DNA from: Clostridium hydrogenum
GTDB taxonomy: Bacteria > Bacillota > Clostridia > Clostridiales > Clostridiaceae
Direction of reading: 5' to 3'
DNA: 64,000 bases
NCBI RefSeq assembly: GCF_021432385.1
Contig: NZ_JAEACT010000005.1
Coordinates: 153,501-217,500, forward strand
Shown: positions 54,642 to 63,837 of the stretch, in pieces
Layout of the letters: every line of letters starts with the position of its first letter
How positions within the stretch are numbered: position 1 is the first letter of the stretch
The notes under the pieces: generated by a model
What the model was told of the DNA's origin: nothing
The model's input: the letters and a program-made list of their open reading frames with translations, nothing else
The model's database searches: none
Position numbers and translations under genes: made by a program

Positions 54642-55826
54642 TCACATGTTCATATCTTTTTTCTCAAAAGTAAAATATGATATGGCATAGCAAACAGCAC
54701 TAAATATTATCATAAATATTACAGCAAACAATGGTGTTGAAAATTTTACGTTCGTAGATAGGGGAAGCGAGCTATCTAGTGTAGTTGAAATTGAGCCGTA
54801 TGTTGTAAAGAAAAATGGTGAAATTTTTGCCAAATACGATATTGATGATAATATATTAATAACAATAGTAAGAAGTATGCTCAAAGTCATTGATAATGAA
54901 CTGCTCCTTAATACGGTTGATAAAAGTATGAAGAAAGAACAGCAAGTTACAATATATATAATTTGAAATAAGAACATTTCTACAACAAATTTCCAGGTTG
55001 CAATAATATACGAGCTTCCTAGCACAGGAATTAGCGAACTTCCATCTTGAGTTAGGTTAGCAATACCCGATGTATATTTTGTCCCAACTACAACGGGATA
55101 CATAGGGTTATCAAAGCCGTAAATTATACCCATGATTAAATAAAACAGTAATTCGATAACAATAATTATTATAATTGAGGAAGCAACTATTGAAATAAAT
55201 TTTGAAAGCAATATTTTTCCGCGTTTTGCTGGTCTTGTAAGAAGCATTTTCATAGTTGGTGGAGTGTATTCACCAGAAACTATATCTGCTGAAAGTATTG
55301 CTAGAACTATAGGAATAAATAATGGTCCAATAAGTTTAAATAAAGATGTAAGGAAATTAAATGCTGAAAAATCTCCATTATTTTGAGGTTTTATATTGTG
55401 ATTTACTAAATATTGTAGAAGTATAATTTGCTTATTATAGGTTTCTTTTGCACTATCAGCTGACATATCTGTGGCAGAGTTTTTTTCATCTCTTAAACTA
55501 TCTATAGAATTTTTTAGATTGGTTTTCCAATTTCCACTAGTTGCTTTTTTATTAAGCTTTAGCTGTTGAATTTGAGAATTTAACTGGTCAATTGCCTGTT
55601 CTAATTGTTGTTGCTTTGTAGTATCAGAAGTTGAATTTTTTTGATTTTCAAGTTGAGTTTTTTCTTTAGTGTATAAAGATATTTGAGCATCAGGGGTAGC
55701 CAATTTTTGAATTTTTGAATATGCAAAAGAAAAAATGCCACATAACAGTGCAAATATTATTATGCAAATTAAGTATTTTTTTCTAGAATTTAATTTTATG
55801 ATTTCGTTTTTTATTAGATTTAGCAT
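54642..55826 (-). CDS. ABC-2 type permease with large extracytoplasmic coiled coil
   Basis: 394 residues: one helix at about 18-36, then an outside loop (about 40-150) rich in Gln, Leu and Lys and predicted coiled coil, then five helices (165-390) in ABC-2 order, with PPTMKMLLTRPAKRGKILLSK as the cytosolic coupling segment. Similar permeases export lantibiotics or serve in self-immunity. Starts on the last base of the ATPase stop. Confidence 0.85.
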   Translation of the reverse strand: MLNLIKNEIIKLNSRKKYLICIIIFALLCGIFSFAYSKIQKLATPDAQISLYTKEKTQLENQKNSTSDTTKQQQLEQAIDQLNSQIQQLKLNKKATSGNWKTNLKNSIDSLRDEKNSATDMSADSAKETYNKQIILLQYLVNHNIKPQNNGDFSAFNFLTSLFKLIGPLFIPIVLAILSADIVSGEYTPPTMKMLLTRPAKRGKILLSKFISIVASSIIIIIVIELLFYLIMGIIYGFDNPMYPVVVGTKYTSGIANLTQDGSSLIPVLGSSYIIATWKFVVEMFLFQIIYIVTCCSFFILLSTVLRSSSLSMTLSILLTIVINILSSISYLAKISPFFFTTYGSISTTLDSSLPLSTNVKFSTPLFAVIFMIIFSAVCYAISYFTFEKKDMNM

Positions 55827-56770
55827 TACTTATTCACTTCCTTTACAAGTTCCATATATCTATCTTCAAGCTGCTGGTGCTTTTTGTATATTTCTTCTAT
55901 ACGGATGTTTTGTTTTGATAAATCTAGTATTATGTCTGGTATTGAACCTGCATTTGCGCTAATTAAAATATTTGATATATTGTTATTTTCATTTTGCAGC
56001 TTAAAACTTTCTATGTGAGAGATATTTTTTAAGGCGTCTAGGCACTTTTCTTTTTCTCTTGTTACAAGAATTAATGTTTCAAAAGCTTGATGATTTAATT
56101 CAGTAACTTCCTCCTGATTTAATTTCTCGATTGATTGTATAACACCGCTTTTTATAAAGGCAACTGTATCACAAAGCTGCTGAATTTCTGAAAGTATATG
56201 AGAGGATACGAATACTGCGGTACCAGTCTCCTTTGCAGTTTTCTTAATTAAATTTCTAAGATCAATTATCCCAGATGGGTCAAGACCGTTTGTCGGCTCA
56301 TCAAGTATTAGTAATTTTGGTTTGCTAAGTAAAGAAGAAGCAAGACCTAAACGTTGTTTCATACCGAGAGAGTATTTTTTTACCTTATCATCAAGTCTTC
56401 CATTTAAGCCTACTAAGTTTCCTATATTGTCTATATCAGCCTTTGTTATATTTTTATAGAATCTAGCTATTTGTTCTAAATTTTGTCTTCCAGTAAGATA
56501 GAGGTATAATTCTGGGCTTTCAACGACGGCCCCAACATTTGAGAGAGCAGCTTCACGTTCTAGCTGTATATCATGACCGTTTATTTTTATAGAGCCTTTA
56601 TTTGGTGATATAAGCCCTACTATCATTTTAATAGTGGTAGTCTTACCAGCGCCATTTGGACCAAGAAAACCGAAAATTTCTCCTTCTTTTACTGAAAAGC
56701 TTATGCCTTTAATTATTTCTCTACTGCCAAATTTTTTATAGACAGATTGTACTTCAAGGATATCTGACAT
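55826..56770 (-). CDS. ABC transporter ATP-binding protein (BcrA/LolD-like)
   Basis: 314 residues. Walker A GPNGAGKTTTIK (about 37-48), signature YSLGMKQRLGLA (about 134-145), Walker B LLILDEPTNGLDP. C-terminal region past 220 matches BcrA-type immunity transporters (DUF4162-like). Paired with the permease that follows. GGAGG before the ATG. No two-component partner adjoins. Confidence 0.92.
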   Translation of the reverse strand: MSDILEVQSVYKKFGSREIIKGISFSVKEGEIFGFLGPNGAGKTTTIKMIVGLISPNKGSIKINGHDIQLEREAALSNVGAVVESPELYLYLTGRQNLEQIARFYKNITKADIDNIGNLVGLNGRLDDKVKKYSLGMKQRLGLASSLLSKPKLLILDEPTNGLDPSGIIDLRNLIKKTAKETGTAVFVSSHILSEIQQLCDTVAFIKSGVIQSIEKLNQEEVTELNHQAFETLILVTREKEKCLDALKNISHIESFKLQNENNNISNILISANAGSIPDIILDLSKQNIRIEEIYKKHQQLEDRYMELVKEVNK

Positions 56771-57079
56771 AAGTGATACCTCCTTATAATATTTAATTTG
56801 GAATAAACAGGTTAATAATGAGTATAATTAAAAGTAAATACATATTTATACACAATAAATAGTAGCTATTAATAATTAAAATGTCAATTAAGCATGCTTT
56901 GATTAAAAATGGTGATATGTGATATAGTATATAGTAATAATAGTAAAGTAATAAATAAAAATTTCAATATTTTAACAAAAAATTAATATATACAAGATTA
57001 TGATGTATTGAAAATTATAGTAAAAATAACTATAATGGATTCACTGGCTGTGTAATTTTAATTATGGATATACCATTTT

Positions 57080-57166
57080 AACTATTAAAATTCATGTGCA
57101 CCATAATGCCCAGAAGACGGCATTTTGGTAAAAATAAATTTTAAGTTTCAAGTGGTTTATCTTTAG
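57080..57166 (+). repeat. Family C hairpin repeat, copy 3
   Basis: Best preserved copy: ACCATAATGCC-CAGAAGAC-GGCATTTTGGT, one mismatch in eleven pairs, with an AAATTCAT/ATAAATTTT-like outer arm. It lies about 40 bases before the gene at 57204 within a 433-base gap that is otherwise AT-rich and empty. Confidence 0.72.
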
Positions 57167-57203
57167 TAAGTTGTTAATTGTTTGATGAGGGGTGTAGCAA
57201 GTT

Positions 57204-57893
57204 ATGACAAATAAAAAGAATAAAAATGTTCCAGACATAAAAGGTACGCTTAGAAGTCATATGATTGAACTTCCACAGGTTATAAGAAATGCTACTGGTA
57301 TAAGAGTTTTTGGAAAGAGATTGAAGTCTTTTGTCTTTTCAACAGATGTTGCGGTTATAAGAAATACTAATGCAGATGCTATAATTGCTGTATATCCATT
57401 TACTCCTCAACCTGTTATTACAGCTGCACTTGTTCTTGCAGCAGATGTGCCGGTTTTTTGTGGTGTTGGTGGAGGACTTACAATGGGCAAGAGGGTAGTA
57501 AATCTTGCACTTGATGCTGAGTTTAAGGGAGCAATGGGCGTAGTTGTTAATAGTCCAACATCTAATGAGGTAATTGGACTTATAAGAGAAACTATAGATA
57601 TTCCAATAGTAGTTACTGTTGTTTCAGAATATGAAGATATTGAAGCTAGAATTAATTCTGGTGCTACGATACTTAATGTTTCAGGAGCTAAAAGAACGGC
57701 ATATATAGTAAGAAAAATAAGGGAGAAATTCCCCGATGTTCCCATAATAGCAACAGGTGGACCTAATGATGATAGTATATTGGAAACTATAGAGGCTGGT
57801 GCTAATGCTATAACTTATACACCAGAAACTAATGCCGACATATTTAAAGATATGATGAAAAACTATAGAAAACGATATGAGGAAGAAAGCTGA
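57204..57893 (+). CDS. Conserved TIM-barrel protein of unknown function
   Basis: 229 residues with a repeating strand-helix pattern of a beta/alpha barrel. Strand ends ADAIIAVYPFTPQP, DVPVFCGVGGG (phosphate-loop-like), AMGVVVNSP, IPIVVTVVSE, GATILNVSGA and VPIIATGGPNDD with a final EAGANAITY resemble NanE, HisA/HisF and ThiE phosphate-binding barrels. No complete catalytic set is seen. Often annotated only as hydrolase. GAGGGG before the ATG. Single gene. Confidence 0.75.
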   Translation: MTNKKNKNVPDIKGTLRSHMIELPQVIRNATGIRVFGKRLKSFVFSTDVAVIRNTNADAIIAVYPFTPQPVITAALVLAADVPVFCGVGGGLTMGKRVVNLALDAEFKGAMGVVVNSPTSNEVIGLIRETIDIPIVVTVVSEYEDIEARINSGATILNVSGAKRTAYIVRKIREKFPDVPIIATGGPNDDSILETIEAGANAITYTPETNADIFKDMMKNYRKRYEEES

Positions 57894-58173
57894 AGCAATT
57901 TACAGTTTGTAATACAAATAAGGTTTTATTTTGTCAAAGAAACTTGGAATATAACGGAAATAAGATAATTGGGTTTGTTTAATTTAAATAAAACAAGCTT
58001 AATTATTTTTTATTTTATAGGAAGAGATACAAAATAGTCCTTAAAAATTAATATGTTTTATAGTTGAATTTTATTAATTATTATGTAAAAATTAAGATGT
58101 ATTAAATAATTACTAAAATATGAATAAGTTTCTAAGCAAATTTATGAATATAAGATATTGAGGGATGATTTAT

Positions 58174-58332
58174 ATGATAATAGAAGGATCAAATTGCAAG
58201 TATTGCCCTGAATTTGATAAAAAGAGCTGTGATGGAAAAGCCGGAGATTGTATGTGTAAAAGGTGCCCAAGAAATTTAGGACAGTGCATTATAACGAAAT
58301 ATTGTAGGGAAACTGAATCTACAATATCTTAA
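58174..58332 (+). CDS. Cys-rich mini-protein of unknown function
   Basis: 52 residues with eight cysteines (8, 11, 19, 26, 28, 31, 38, 44), including C-x-x-C, C-x-C and C-x-x-C pairs. Likely binds zinc or an Fe-S centre. GAGGGATG lies upstream of the ATG. No signal peptide, so it should be in the reducing cytosol. It ends 29 bases before the M32 peptidase gene and could share its transcript. Confidence 0.7.
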   Translation: MIIEGSNCKYCPEFDKKSCDGKAGDCMCKRCPRNLGQCIITKYCRETESTIS

Positions 58333-58361
58333 ATTTATGATTTCATGGAGGGATGAATAAT

Positions 58362-59873
58362 ATGAAGGAGCAAACTAAAAGTAAATTAAAAGAACTTAAA
58401 GAGTACATTAAGAAAATTGAGTATTTAGGAAATGCTGCGGCTATAATTTCATGGGATAGCATGGTTAATATGCCGCGAAAGGCTGTAGAACATAGAAGTG
58501 AAGTTCAAGCATATTTGTCAGGTGAATTTTACAAATTATCAACTTCAAACAAAGTAAAAGAATTTATAGATTACTTTGAGAATACTATGGATGAACTTGA
58601 TGAAGTCTCAAAAGCAACTGTAAGAGAATTAAAAGATAACTATAATAGAACTAAAAAGATACCAGATAATGAATATGAACAATATACAAAAGAATGTTCA
58701 ATTTCTTTGTCAGCATGGGAAGAAGCAAAAAATAATTCGGATTATGATATCTTCAAGCCTCATTTAAAAAAAGTTATAGATTTTAACAAGAAGTTTGTTC
58801 AGTATTGGGGTTATGAAGGAAATAAATATAATGCATTACTTAATAACTATGAACCGGGAATTACAACAGAAAAATTAGATAAACTTTTTGGTGAGATGAG
58901 GGACGGAATAATAAGTGTTCTTGATAAAATAAAAAAATCAGGATATGTACCTAAAATAGATTTTTTTACTAAGAAATTTACTAAAGCTGAACAAGAGGAA
59001 TTTAGTAAGTTTGTATTGAAGAAGATGGAATATGATTATGAGGAAGCAGGAAGAATTGATGAATATATGCATCCGTTTACCACAAACTTTGGAAATAAGG
59101 ATGTAAGAATAACGACCTTCTATTATGAAAATGACTTTAGAAGTGCTTTGTTTAGTTGTATTCATGAAGGCGGGCATGCTATATATGAACAAGATATACC
59201 AGACGAACTTGAAGGTACATTTCTTAATGGAGCACCTTCAATGGGATTACATGAATCTCAATCAAGGTTTTATGAAAATATAATTGGTAGGGGAAAAGCA
59301 TTTTGGAAGTATTTTTATCCAGAAGCACAAAAGAGATTTCCTCAATTTGATGGAGTATCTTTTGAAGAATTTTATGATGCAATTAATTATGTTGAACCTT
59401 CACTTATAAGGACAGAAGCAGATGAGTTAACATATGGTTTGCATATAATAATAAGATATGAAATAGAAAGAATGCTCATAAACGATGAAGTTACTGTTGA
59501 TGAATTGCCTAAAGTTTGGAATCAAAAATATAAGGAATATTTAGGCGTAGAGCCATCGAAAGATGCAGAGGGAGTCCTTCAGGATATGCATTGGTCTGAT
59601 GGAAGTTTTGGATACTTCCCAAGCTATGCACTTGGCAACCTTTATGGAGCGCAGTTGCTAGCAAAAATGGAACAAGATATGCCTAATATGTATAATGAAA
59701 TAGAAAAAGGTAATTTGCATTGTGTACATGAATGGCTTAAGGAAAATGTTCATAAATATGGAGCTATTTATAAGCCAGCAGATCTTATTAAAAAGGTTAC
59801 AGGAGAAGAACTTACTGCAAAATATTTTATAGATTATTTAGATAAAAAGTTTGGCGAGATATACTATAAATAA
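58362..59873 (+). CDS. M32 family metallocarboxypeptidase (Taq-type)
   Basis: 503 residues from the ATG at 58362 (GGAGGG at a good distance; an ATG at 58353 is too close to the site). Zinc motif HEGGH in CIHEGGHAIYEQ (about 267-278), with the family pieces SMGLHESQSRFYEN and EADELTYGLHIIIRYE downstream. Usual length. Releases C-terminal amino acids except Pro; cytosolic. Confidence 0.94.
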   Translation: MKEQTKSKLKELKEYIKKIEYLGNAAAIISWDSMVNMPRKAVEHRSEVQAYLSGEFYKLSTSNKVKEFIDYFENTMDELDEVSKATVRELKDNYNRTKKIPDNEYEQYTKECSISLSAWEEAKNNSDYDIFKPHLKKVIDFNKKFVQYWGYEGNKYNALLNNYEPGITTEKLDKLFGEMRDGIISVLDKIKKSGYVPKIDFFTKKFTKAEQEEFSKFVLKKMEYDYEEAGRIDEYMHPFTTNFGNKDVRITTFYYENDFRSALFSCIHEGGHAIYEQDIPDELEGTFLNGAPSMGLHESQSRFYENIIGRGKAFWKYFYPEAQKRFPQFDGVSFEEFYDAINYVEPSLIRTEADELTYGLHIIIRYEIERMLINDEVTVDELPKVWNQKYKEYLGVEPSKDAEGVLQDMHWSDGSFGYFPSYALGNLYGAQLLAKMEQDMPNMYNEIEKGNLHCVHEWLKENVHKYGAIYKPADLIKKVTGEELTAKYFIDYLDKKFGEIYYK

Positions 59874-59922
59874 TAGTGAGTTTAATATTAGACCAATATT
59901 AGATTAATCGTAATTTAAAATT

Positions 59923-60159
59923 ATTGCGAACCATTAAACCAAAGTACAGAGTACAAAGTATAAAGTACAAAGAAGGATGATTTTCTTCCGCTTTGCTACA
60001 GGAAATCTTATAACTTATTTTTGATTGCTTACGCAATCTCGTTATTACTGTTGTCAGCTAAGCTAACAACAGCTAAGTTTAAGATTTACCTGACGTAAGG
60101 AAAGGCAAATCATCCTTCTTTGTACTCTGTACTTTGTACTCTGCAAAAAGGTTCGCAAT
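59923..60159. repeat. Family A/B hybrid palindromic repeat, copy 4
   Basis: Bounded by ATTGCGAACC and GGTTCGCAAT. Inside these, terminal arrays GTACAGAGTACAAAGTA and TACTTTGTACTCTG replace the AGAGTA arrays of the other copies, and the core modules (GATTGCTTACGCAATC, GTTGTCAGCTAAGCTAACAAC, AAGATTTACCTGACGTAAGG) are in the opposite orientation. Confidence 0.75.
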
Positions 60160-60326
60160 ATTTAAATTTAGTGATTTAAGCCTATAAGTATAAAATTATA
60201 TTAATTAACAAATAATAATATAATGGTATTTAATTGAAAAACTAAATTAAAACGTGGTATTAGTATAATGAGAGAGGTAAATGAAGATAATCACCCCAAA
60301 AGTTTAAAATTACTCAAAAATAAGAA

Positions 60327-60355
60327 TTGTGAAAAAAAATAATTGATGTTATAAT
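60327..60355 (+). promoter_or_regulatory. Promoter of noncoding unit
   Basis: TTGTGA (60327-60332), 17-base spacer and perfect TATAAT (60350-60355). Confidence 0.75.
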
Positions 60356-60361
60356 GTAAAC

Positions 60362-60690
60362 GTAATCAGAGATAACGATTACAAATAGAGATACTAAGAA
60401 TCAAGGGGTTTAAAGATAATATACTTTAATTGCTGATTTTTGTTTGTGGGTGACAAAAATTTGGCGAACGGGTTTAAAGTAACAAAATATGAGGAATGAA
60501 TTGTATGTATGAGGTGGGGGTCTTGTATATATGATGTAATTCTATCATCAGTTTAAGTTGTATTTTCGGTAAACGTTTTCTAATGGAATAAGTACAACTT
60601 ACAATTTTTAATTTATTTTAACTTATTTTTTAGGGTTTAGTTATGCGGATATTAACATAAATAAAAACTGCTGATACAGCAGTTTTTATT
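60362..60690 (+). ncRNA. Candidate structured noncoding RNA
   Basis: About 325 bases from a consensus promoter to a strong terminator with no plausible open frame in any register. Internal stems include GTAATC/GATTAC (60361-60381), a 9-bp stem TAAGTTGTA/TACAACTTA (60554-60562 with 60593-60601), and ATGAT/ATCAT near 60530-60550. No known RNA family could be matched by eye (not tmRNA, RNase P RNA or a c-di-GMP riboswitch by their signature sequences); 6S RNA cannot be excluded. Confidence 0.5.
60663..60690 (+). terminator. Terminator of noncoding unit
   Basis: AAAAACTGCTG and CAGCAGTTTTT pair across a three-base loop (60663-60687), then a T-rich tail. Confidence 0.85.
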
Positions 60691-60702
60691 GTTTTAGGGA
60701 TA

Positions 60703-60743
60703 AAATAAAACTGATAGGCAAAATTAGCCTATCAGTTTTATTT
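60703..60743. terminator. Bidirectional terminator
   Basis: Perfect 17-bp stem AAATAAAACTGATAGGC / GCCTATCAGTTTTATTT with a 7-base loop. It ends the minus-strand gene at 60756 and backs up the preceding terminator. Confidence 0.88.
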
Positions 60744-60755
60744 AAACATAGATAT

Positions 60756-61415
60756 TTAAAAAAATTCAATGTTTACTAAATAGTTTGAGTTACCTGTATT
60801 TATAAGGGAATTTACAAGACTCTTTATTGATTTTTTAGAATTATCTAAAGCTTTATCAAAATATTCCTTTTCAAGCATTTTTTCATTCATTTTTTTCTTC
60901 ACATTTTCAAGCATTGTTTCATGCTCTTGGGGTGTTAATTCAATGTCCCCAAATCTAAGAAGTCCTTTTTCTGTTGTTTCATATACTGTTTTACTGTCAT
61001 CTATTTCAATAGTATCTACTTTAGGTTTTGCAATTTTTAAAGTTAATGAATTGTGATTTAAATCTAAGGATATATTTTTACTTTTTAAATTGCTTAAATC
61101 AACGACATAAGTGCCCTTTGCTGTAAATGATATATTTTGTAGCTTTTTAAATATGCTTAAGTTGCCCCAGCTATTGTCTATGGTTGCTTTTGCACTAATT
61201 TCAACCTCAGTAGTTATCAATTTTTGTTTCTGATCAATTTTTTTTATGAGAGCATCTTTCGTAATAAACTTTTTTGATGGCTGATCTGCATTTGCGACTA
61301 TCCAAGGTTTATTGTTTGATTTGAATGTATCAAATAGTTTATATGAAATAAATGAACCTAAAATAATGCAGAATACAATAAGCAAAATAGTTCTCTTTCG
61401 TACAACTAATTTCAT
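60756..61415 (-). CDS. DUF4230 domain membrane-anchored protein
   Basis: 219 residues with an N-terminal membrane helix (about 8-27) and an extracytoplasmic domain of DUF4230 type: strand-rich region with TTEVEISAKATIDNSWG, GTYVVDLSN and a helical end (LTPQEHETMLENVKKKMNEK). Function unknown. Downstream of the methyltransferase gene, separated by 41 bases, so possibly cotranscribed. Confidence 0.78.
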   Translation of the reverse strand: MKLVVRKRTILLIVFCIILGSFISYKLFDTFKSNNKPWIVANADQPSKKFITKDALIKKIDQKQKLITTEVEISAKATIDNSWGNLSIFKKLQNISFTAKGTYVVDLSNLKSKNISLDLNHNSLTLKIAKPKVDTIEIDDSKTVYETTEKGLLRFGDIELTPQEHETMLENVKKKMNEKMLEKEYFDKALDNSKKSIKSLVNSLINTGNSNYLVNIEFF

Positions 61416-61456
61416 AAGTACTAATCACCTACCTTTATGTTAGTATGCTTAATTAT

Positions 61457-62632
61457 TTATTGCCATCCGTTTTCTAAAAAATTATATAATGCAGGATAAA
61501 CATTTAATTTGCCCATAAGATTCATATATGAGTCCATGGCTTCATCGTTGTAATCACTTGTTTTAATTGCATTAATAAGTAGATTCTTTGGCGTTTCAAG
61601 TGGCGAAATATATTCAGTTACAGATACATCATAACCTTTTGCTTCAAGCATAAGACTTCTCATGCCATCGGTTAGAGTATCAGCCAATCTTGCTTTAAAT
61701 ACGCCGTGTTTCGTTATGGAGTTAAATGGTTCGAATTTATATTGACTTAACATTTCCTTGTGACAGCAAGGGACAGCTATTATAGCTGAAGCATTAAGTT
61801 TTATACCAAGTGCTAGAGCCATATCTGTAGCAGTATCACATGCATGTAGTGAAATTACCATATCAACACTTGTAGTTGGATTATAATTTTTAATGTCTAT
61901 AGCATGAAACTCCATATTCTTATAGCCTAGTTTTTTTGCAATTTCCTTGGAAGCATCTATTACACTAGGGGATATGTCGAGACCTATAAAGTGACATTTG
62001 ATTTTTTTTACTTCTACTAAATAGTAATTAAGAGCAAAGGTTAAGTAAGATTTTCCACAACCACAATCAAGAATGGTTAAAGTCTTACCTTTTGAGATTT
62101 TATCAAGTGTTTTTTCGATAAGCTCAATAAAATGATCTATTTGACTATACTTCCTTATTTTGTCGTTTTTTACTTTACCATCTTTAGTTAGTATACCTAT
62201 TGCCTCAAGAAGAGGGTTAGCTGGGCCAACTTTAATTAAATAATTTCTATTTAATAATGGTGAGGTAACAGTTTGAGAAGTTTTATTTTCATTTTGAATA
62301 TCTGTTGTAGCTATAGTTTTCATAGTTGCATTTTTATTATCAGCTGTAATTAATATATTTGTTCCCCTTTCACTATAAGTAAAAGATAGAGAATCGTAAT
62401 TTTCAGCGTCATTTAATATTTTTATAAAAAAGTCATCTATGTTTAAGGAATGTTTTGTGCCGTTAAAACTGTATAGTATTTTGTTGCTGTCATAAATGCC
62501 ACTTCCAGAAAAACTCTTTAAACCAGAAGAGTATGTTATTGAAATATTATTAAAAATACTTACATTTTCCGAAAGCCTATTTTTTATTCCTAAAAAAAAT
62601 AAGTTTAATTTGTTCAGAGATTTTTTATTCAT
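61457..62632 (-). CDS. Class I SAM-dependent methyltransferase (Methyltransf_32 type)
   Basis: 391 residues. N-terminal 150 residues are of unknown fold; then the Rossmann core with motif I ILDCGCGKSYLTFAL (about 187-201), FIGLDISPSVI (acidic loop), VISLHACDTATDMALA and AVPCCHKE. The last two segments are typical of the PF13679 group (METTL25/RRNAD1-like). Substrate, RNA or protein, is unknown. AAAGGTGG before the ATG. Confidence 0.85.
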   Translation of the reverse strand: MNKKSLNKLNLFFLGIKNRLSENVSIFNNISITYSSGLKSFSGSGIYDSNKILYSFNGTKHSLNIDDFFIKILNDAENYDSLSFTYSERGTNILITADNKNATMKTIATTDIQNENKTSQTVTSPLLNRNYLIKVGPANPLLEAIGILTKDGKVKNDKIRKYSQIDHFIELIEKTLDKISKGKTLTILDCGCGKSYLTFALNYYLVEVKKIKCHFIGLDISPSVIDASKEIAKKLGYKNMEFHAIDIKNYNPTTSVDMVISLHACDTATDMALALGIKLNASAIIAVPCCHKEMLSQYKFEPFNSITKHGVFKARLADTLTDGMRSLMLEAKGYDVSVTEYISPLETPKNLLINAIKTSDYNDEAMDSYMNLMGKLNVYPALYNFLENGWQ

Positions 62633-62885
62633 TTTTTATAGTAACCACCTTTTTAGAGTATAGAATATTATTATATATACGAATATTAAATACGTATAAA
62701 ATTATAGATATATTTTATCATAATATATTGTCATGTGATATAATCTAAAATGTATATTTATTGTAAACAGAAAATTTATGCGATGCTAAGAACTTGTTCA
62801 ATCGTAATTATTAAAAATTGTACATTAAATAATCCTTGGTGAACATTACCTTTTGTTCCTTTATAAAGAATTGGGTGGCGAGAAG

Positions 62886-63827
62886 ATGTTAAAAGGCAAG
62901 AACGTTAATATTGAAAAAGCAAATAGAATAGCTGGAGAATACATAATATCAGACAGAATAGGAATAACTATTGGTAGAATATTTATATTGGATTTTAGTA
63001 ATGATAATAAATTTTGTTGCTTAAGGATAAAATTTTATAAGCAAGGCGAAAAAGTTTTTGAAATTATTAAAGAAGTCTTAAATTTATTCTTACAATATTT
63101 ATTTAAGCAGAATGCTATGAATAAGGTAAGTGTTATAGTTGATGAAGAAATAAGCACAAGGCCTTTTACGGAAATTGGATTTACGCTAGAAGGAATATTA
63201 AACAAGAGTATAATTGAGAAAAATGTACATAAGGATGAATTAATATTTGGAATAGAATGTGAAACTTATAATAGTAATCAAAGAATAAATGTATTAAGAC
63301 TCTATAGTAAAGATATAAACTTAAAAGTTTTAACGCCAGAAGATGCCAATGATATGCTTAAATACTATATTAAAAATAAAAAACATCTAGAACCATTTGA
63401 ACCTGATAGAGAAGGAAGTTTTTATACATTTGAGGCTCAAAGGCAGATACTAATGGAAAATTATAAGCAGTTTTTAAATGGAGATGGTGCAAATTTTGGC
63501 ATATATAAAGAAAATACGCTGATAGGTAAGGTACAAATATCAAGTATAATATATGGAGTATTTAAAAGTGCAATTGTAGGATATTCAATTGATGAAGATT
63601 ATCAAGGAAGAGGATACATGAAACAGGCACTTTCATTAGTTGAGGAATATGCATTTAATGAAATGGAGTTACATAGAATAGAGGCATCTACATTGGTAGA
63701 TAACATAAAATCGCAGGGTGTATTAATTGGATGCGGTTTTGAAAAGTTAGGATTAAATAAGGAATATCTTTTTATCAACGGAAAATGGAGAGATCATATA
63801 ACATTTTATAAAATTAAAAAAAAATAA
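62886..63827 (+). CDS. GNAT acetyltransferase with two GNAT-like halves
   Basis: 313 residues from the ATG at 62886; an earlier ATG at 62853 lacks a ribosome site. C-terminal half (about 140-313) is a RimJ/RimL-type GNAT domain with acetyl-CoA loop DEDYQGRGYMKQAL and the end ASTLVDNIKSQGVLIGCGFEKLG. The N-terminal half (1-135) also reads like a GNAT fold, with FTEIGFTLEGILNKSI matching the same terminal strand pattern, but its CoA loop is not clear. Likely an N-terminal or small-molecule acetyltransferase. Confidence 0.82.
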   Translation: MLKGKNVNIEKANRIAGEYIISDRIGITIGRIFILDFSNDNKFCCLRIKFYKQGEKVFEIIKEVLNLFLQYLFKQNAMNKVSVIVDEEISTRPFTEIGFTLEGILNKSIIEKNVHKDELIFGIECETYNSNQRINVLRLYSKDINLKVLTPEDANDMLKYYIKNKKHLEPFEPDREGSFYTFEAQRQILMENYKQFLNGDGANFGIYKENTLIGKVQISSIIYGVFKSAIVGYSIDEDYQGRGYMKQALSLVEEYAFNEMELHRIEASTLVDNIKSQGVLIGCGFEKLGLNKEYLFINGKWRDHITFYKIKKK

Positions 63828-63837
63828 TGAAAAAGTG

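Noticed and set aside
60362..60690. c-di-GMP riboswitch, tmRNA or RNase P RNA
   Set aside because: The signature sequences of these RNAs are absent; 6S RNA is left open.
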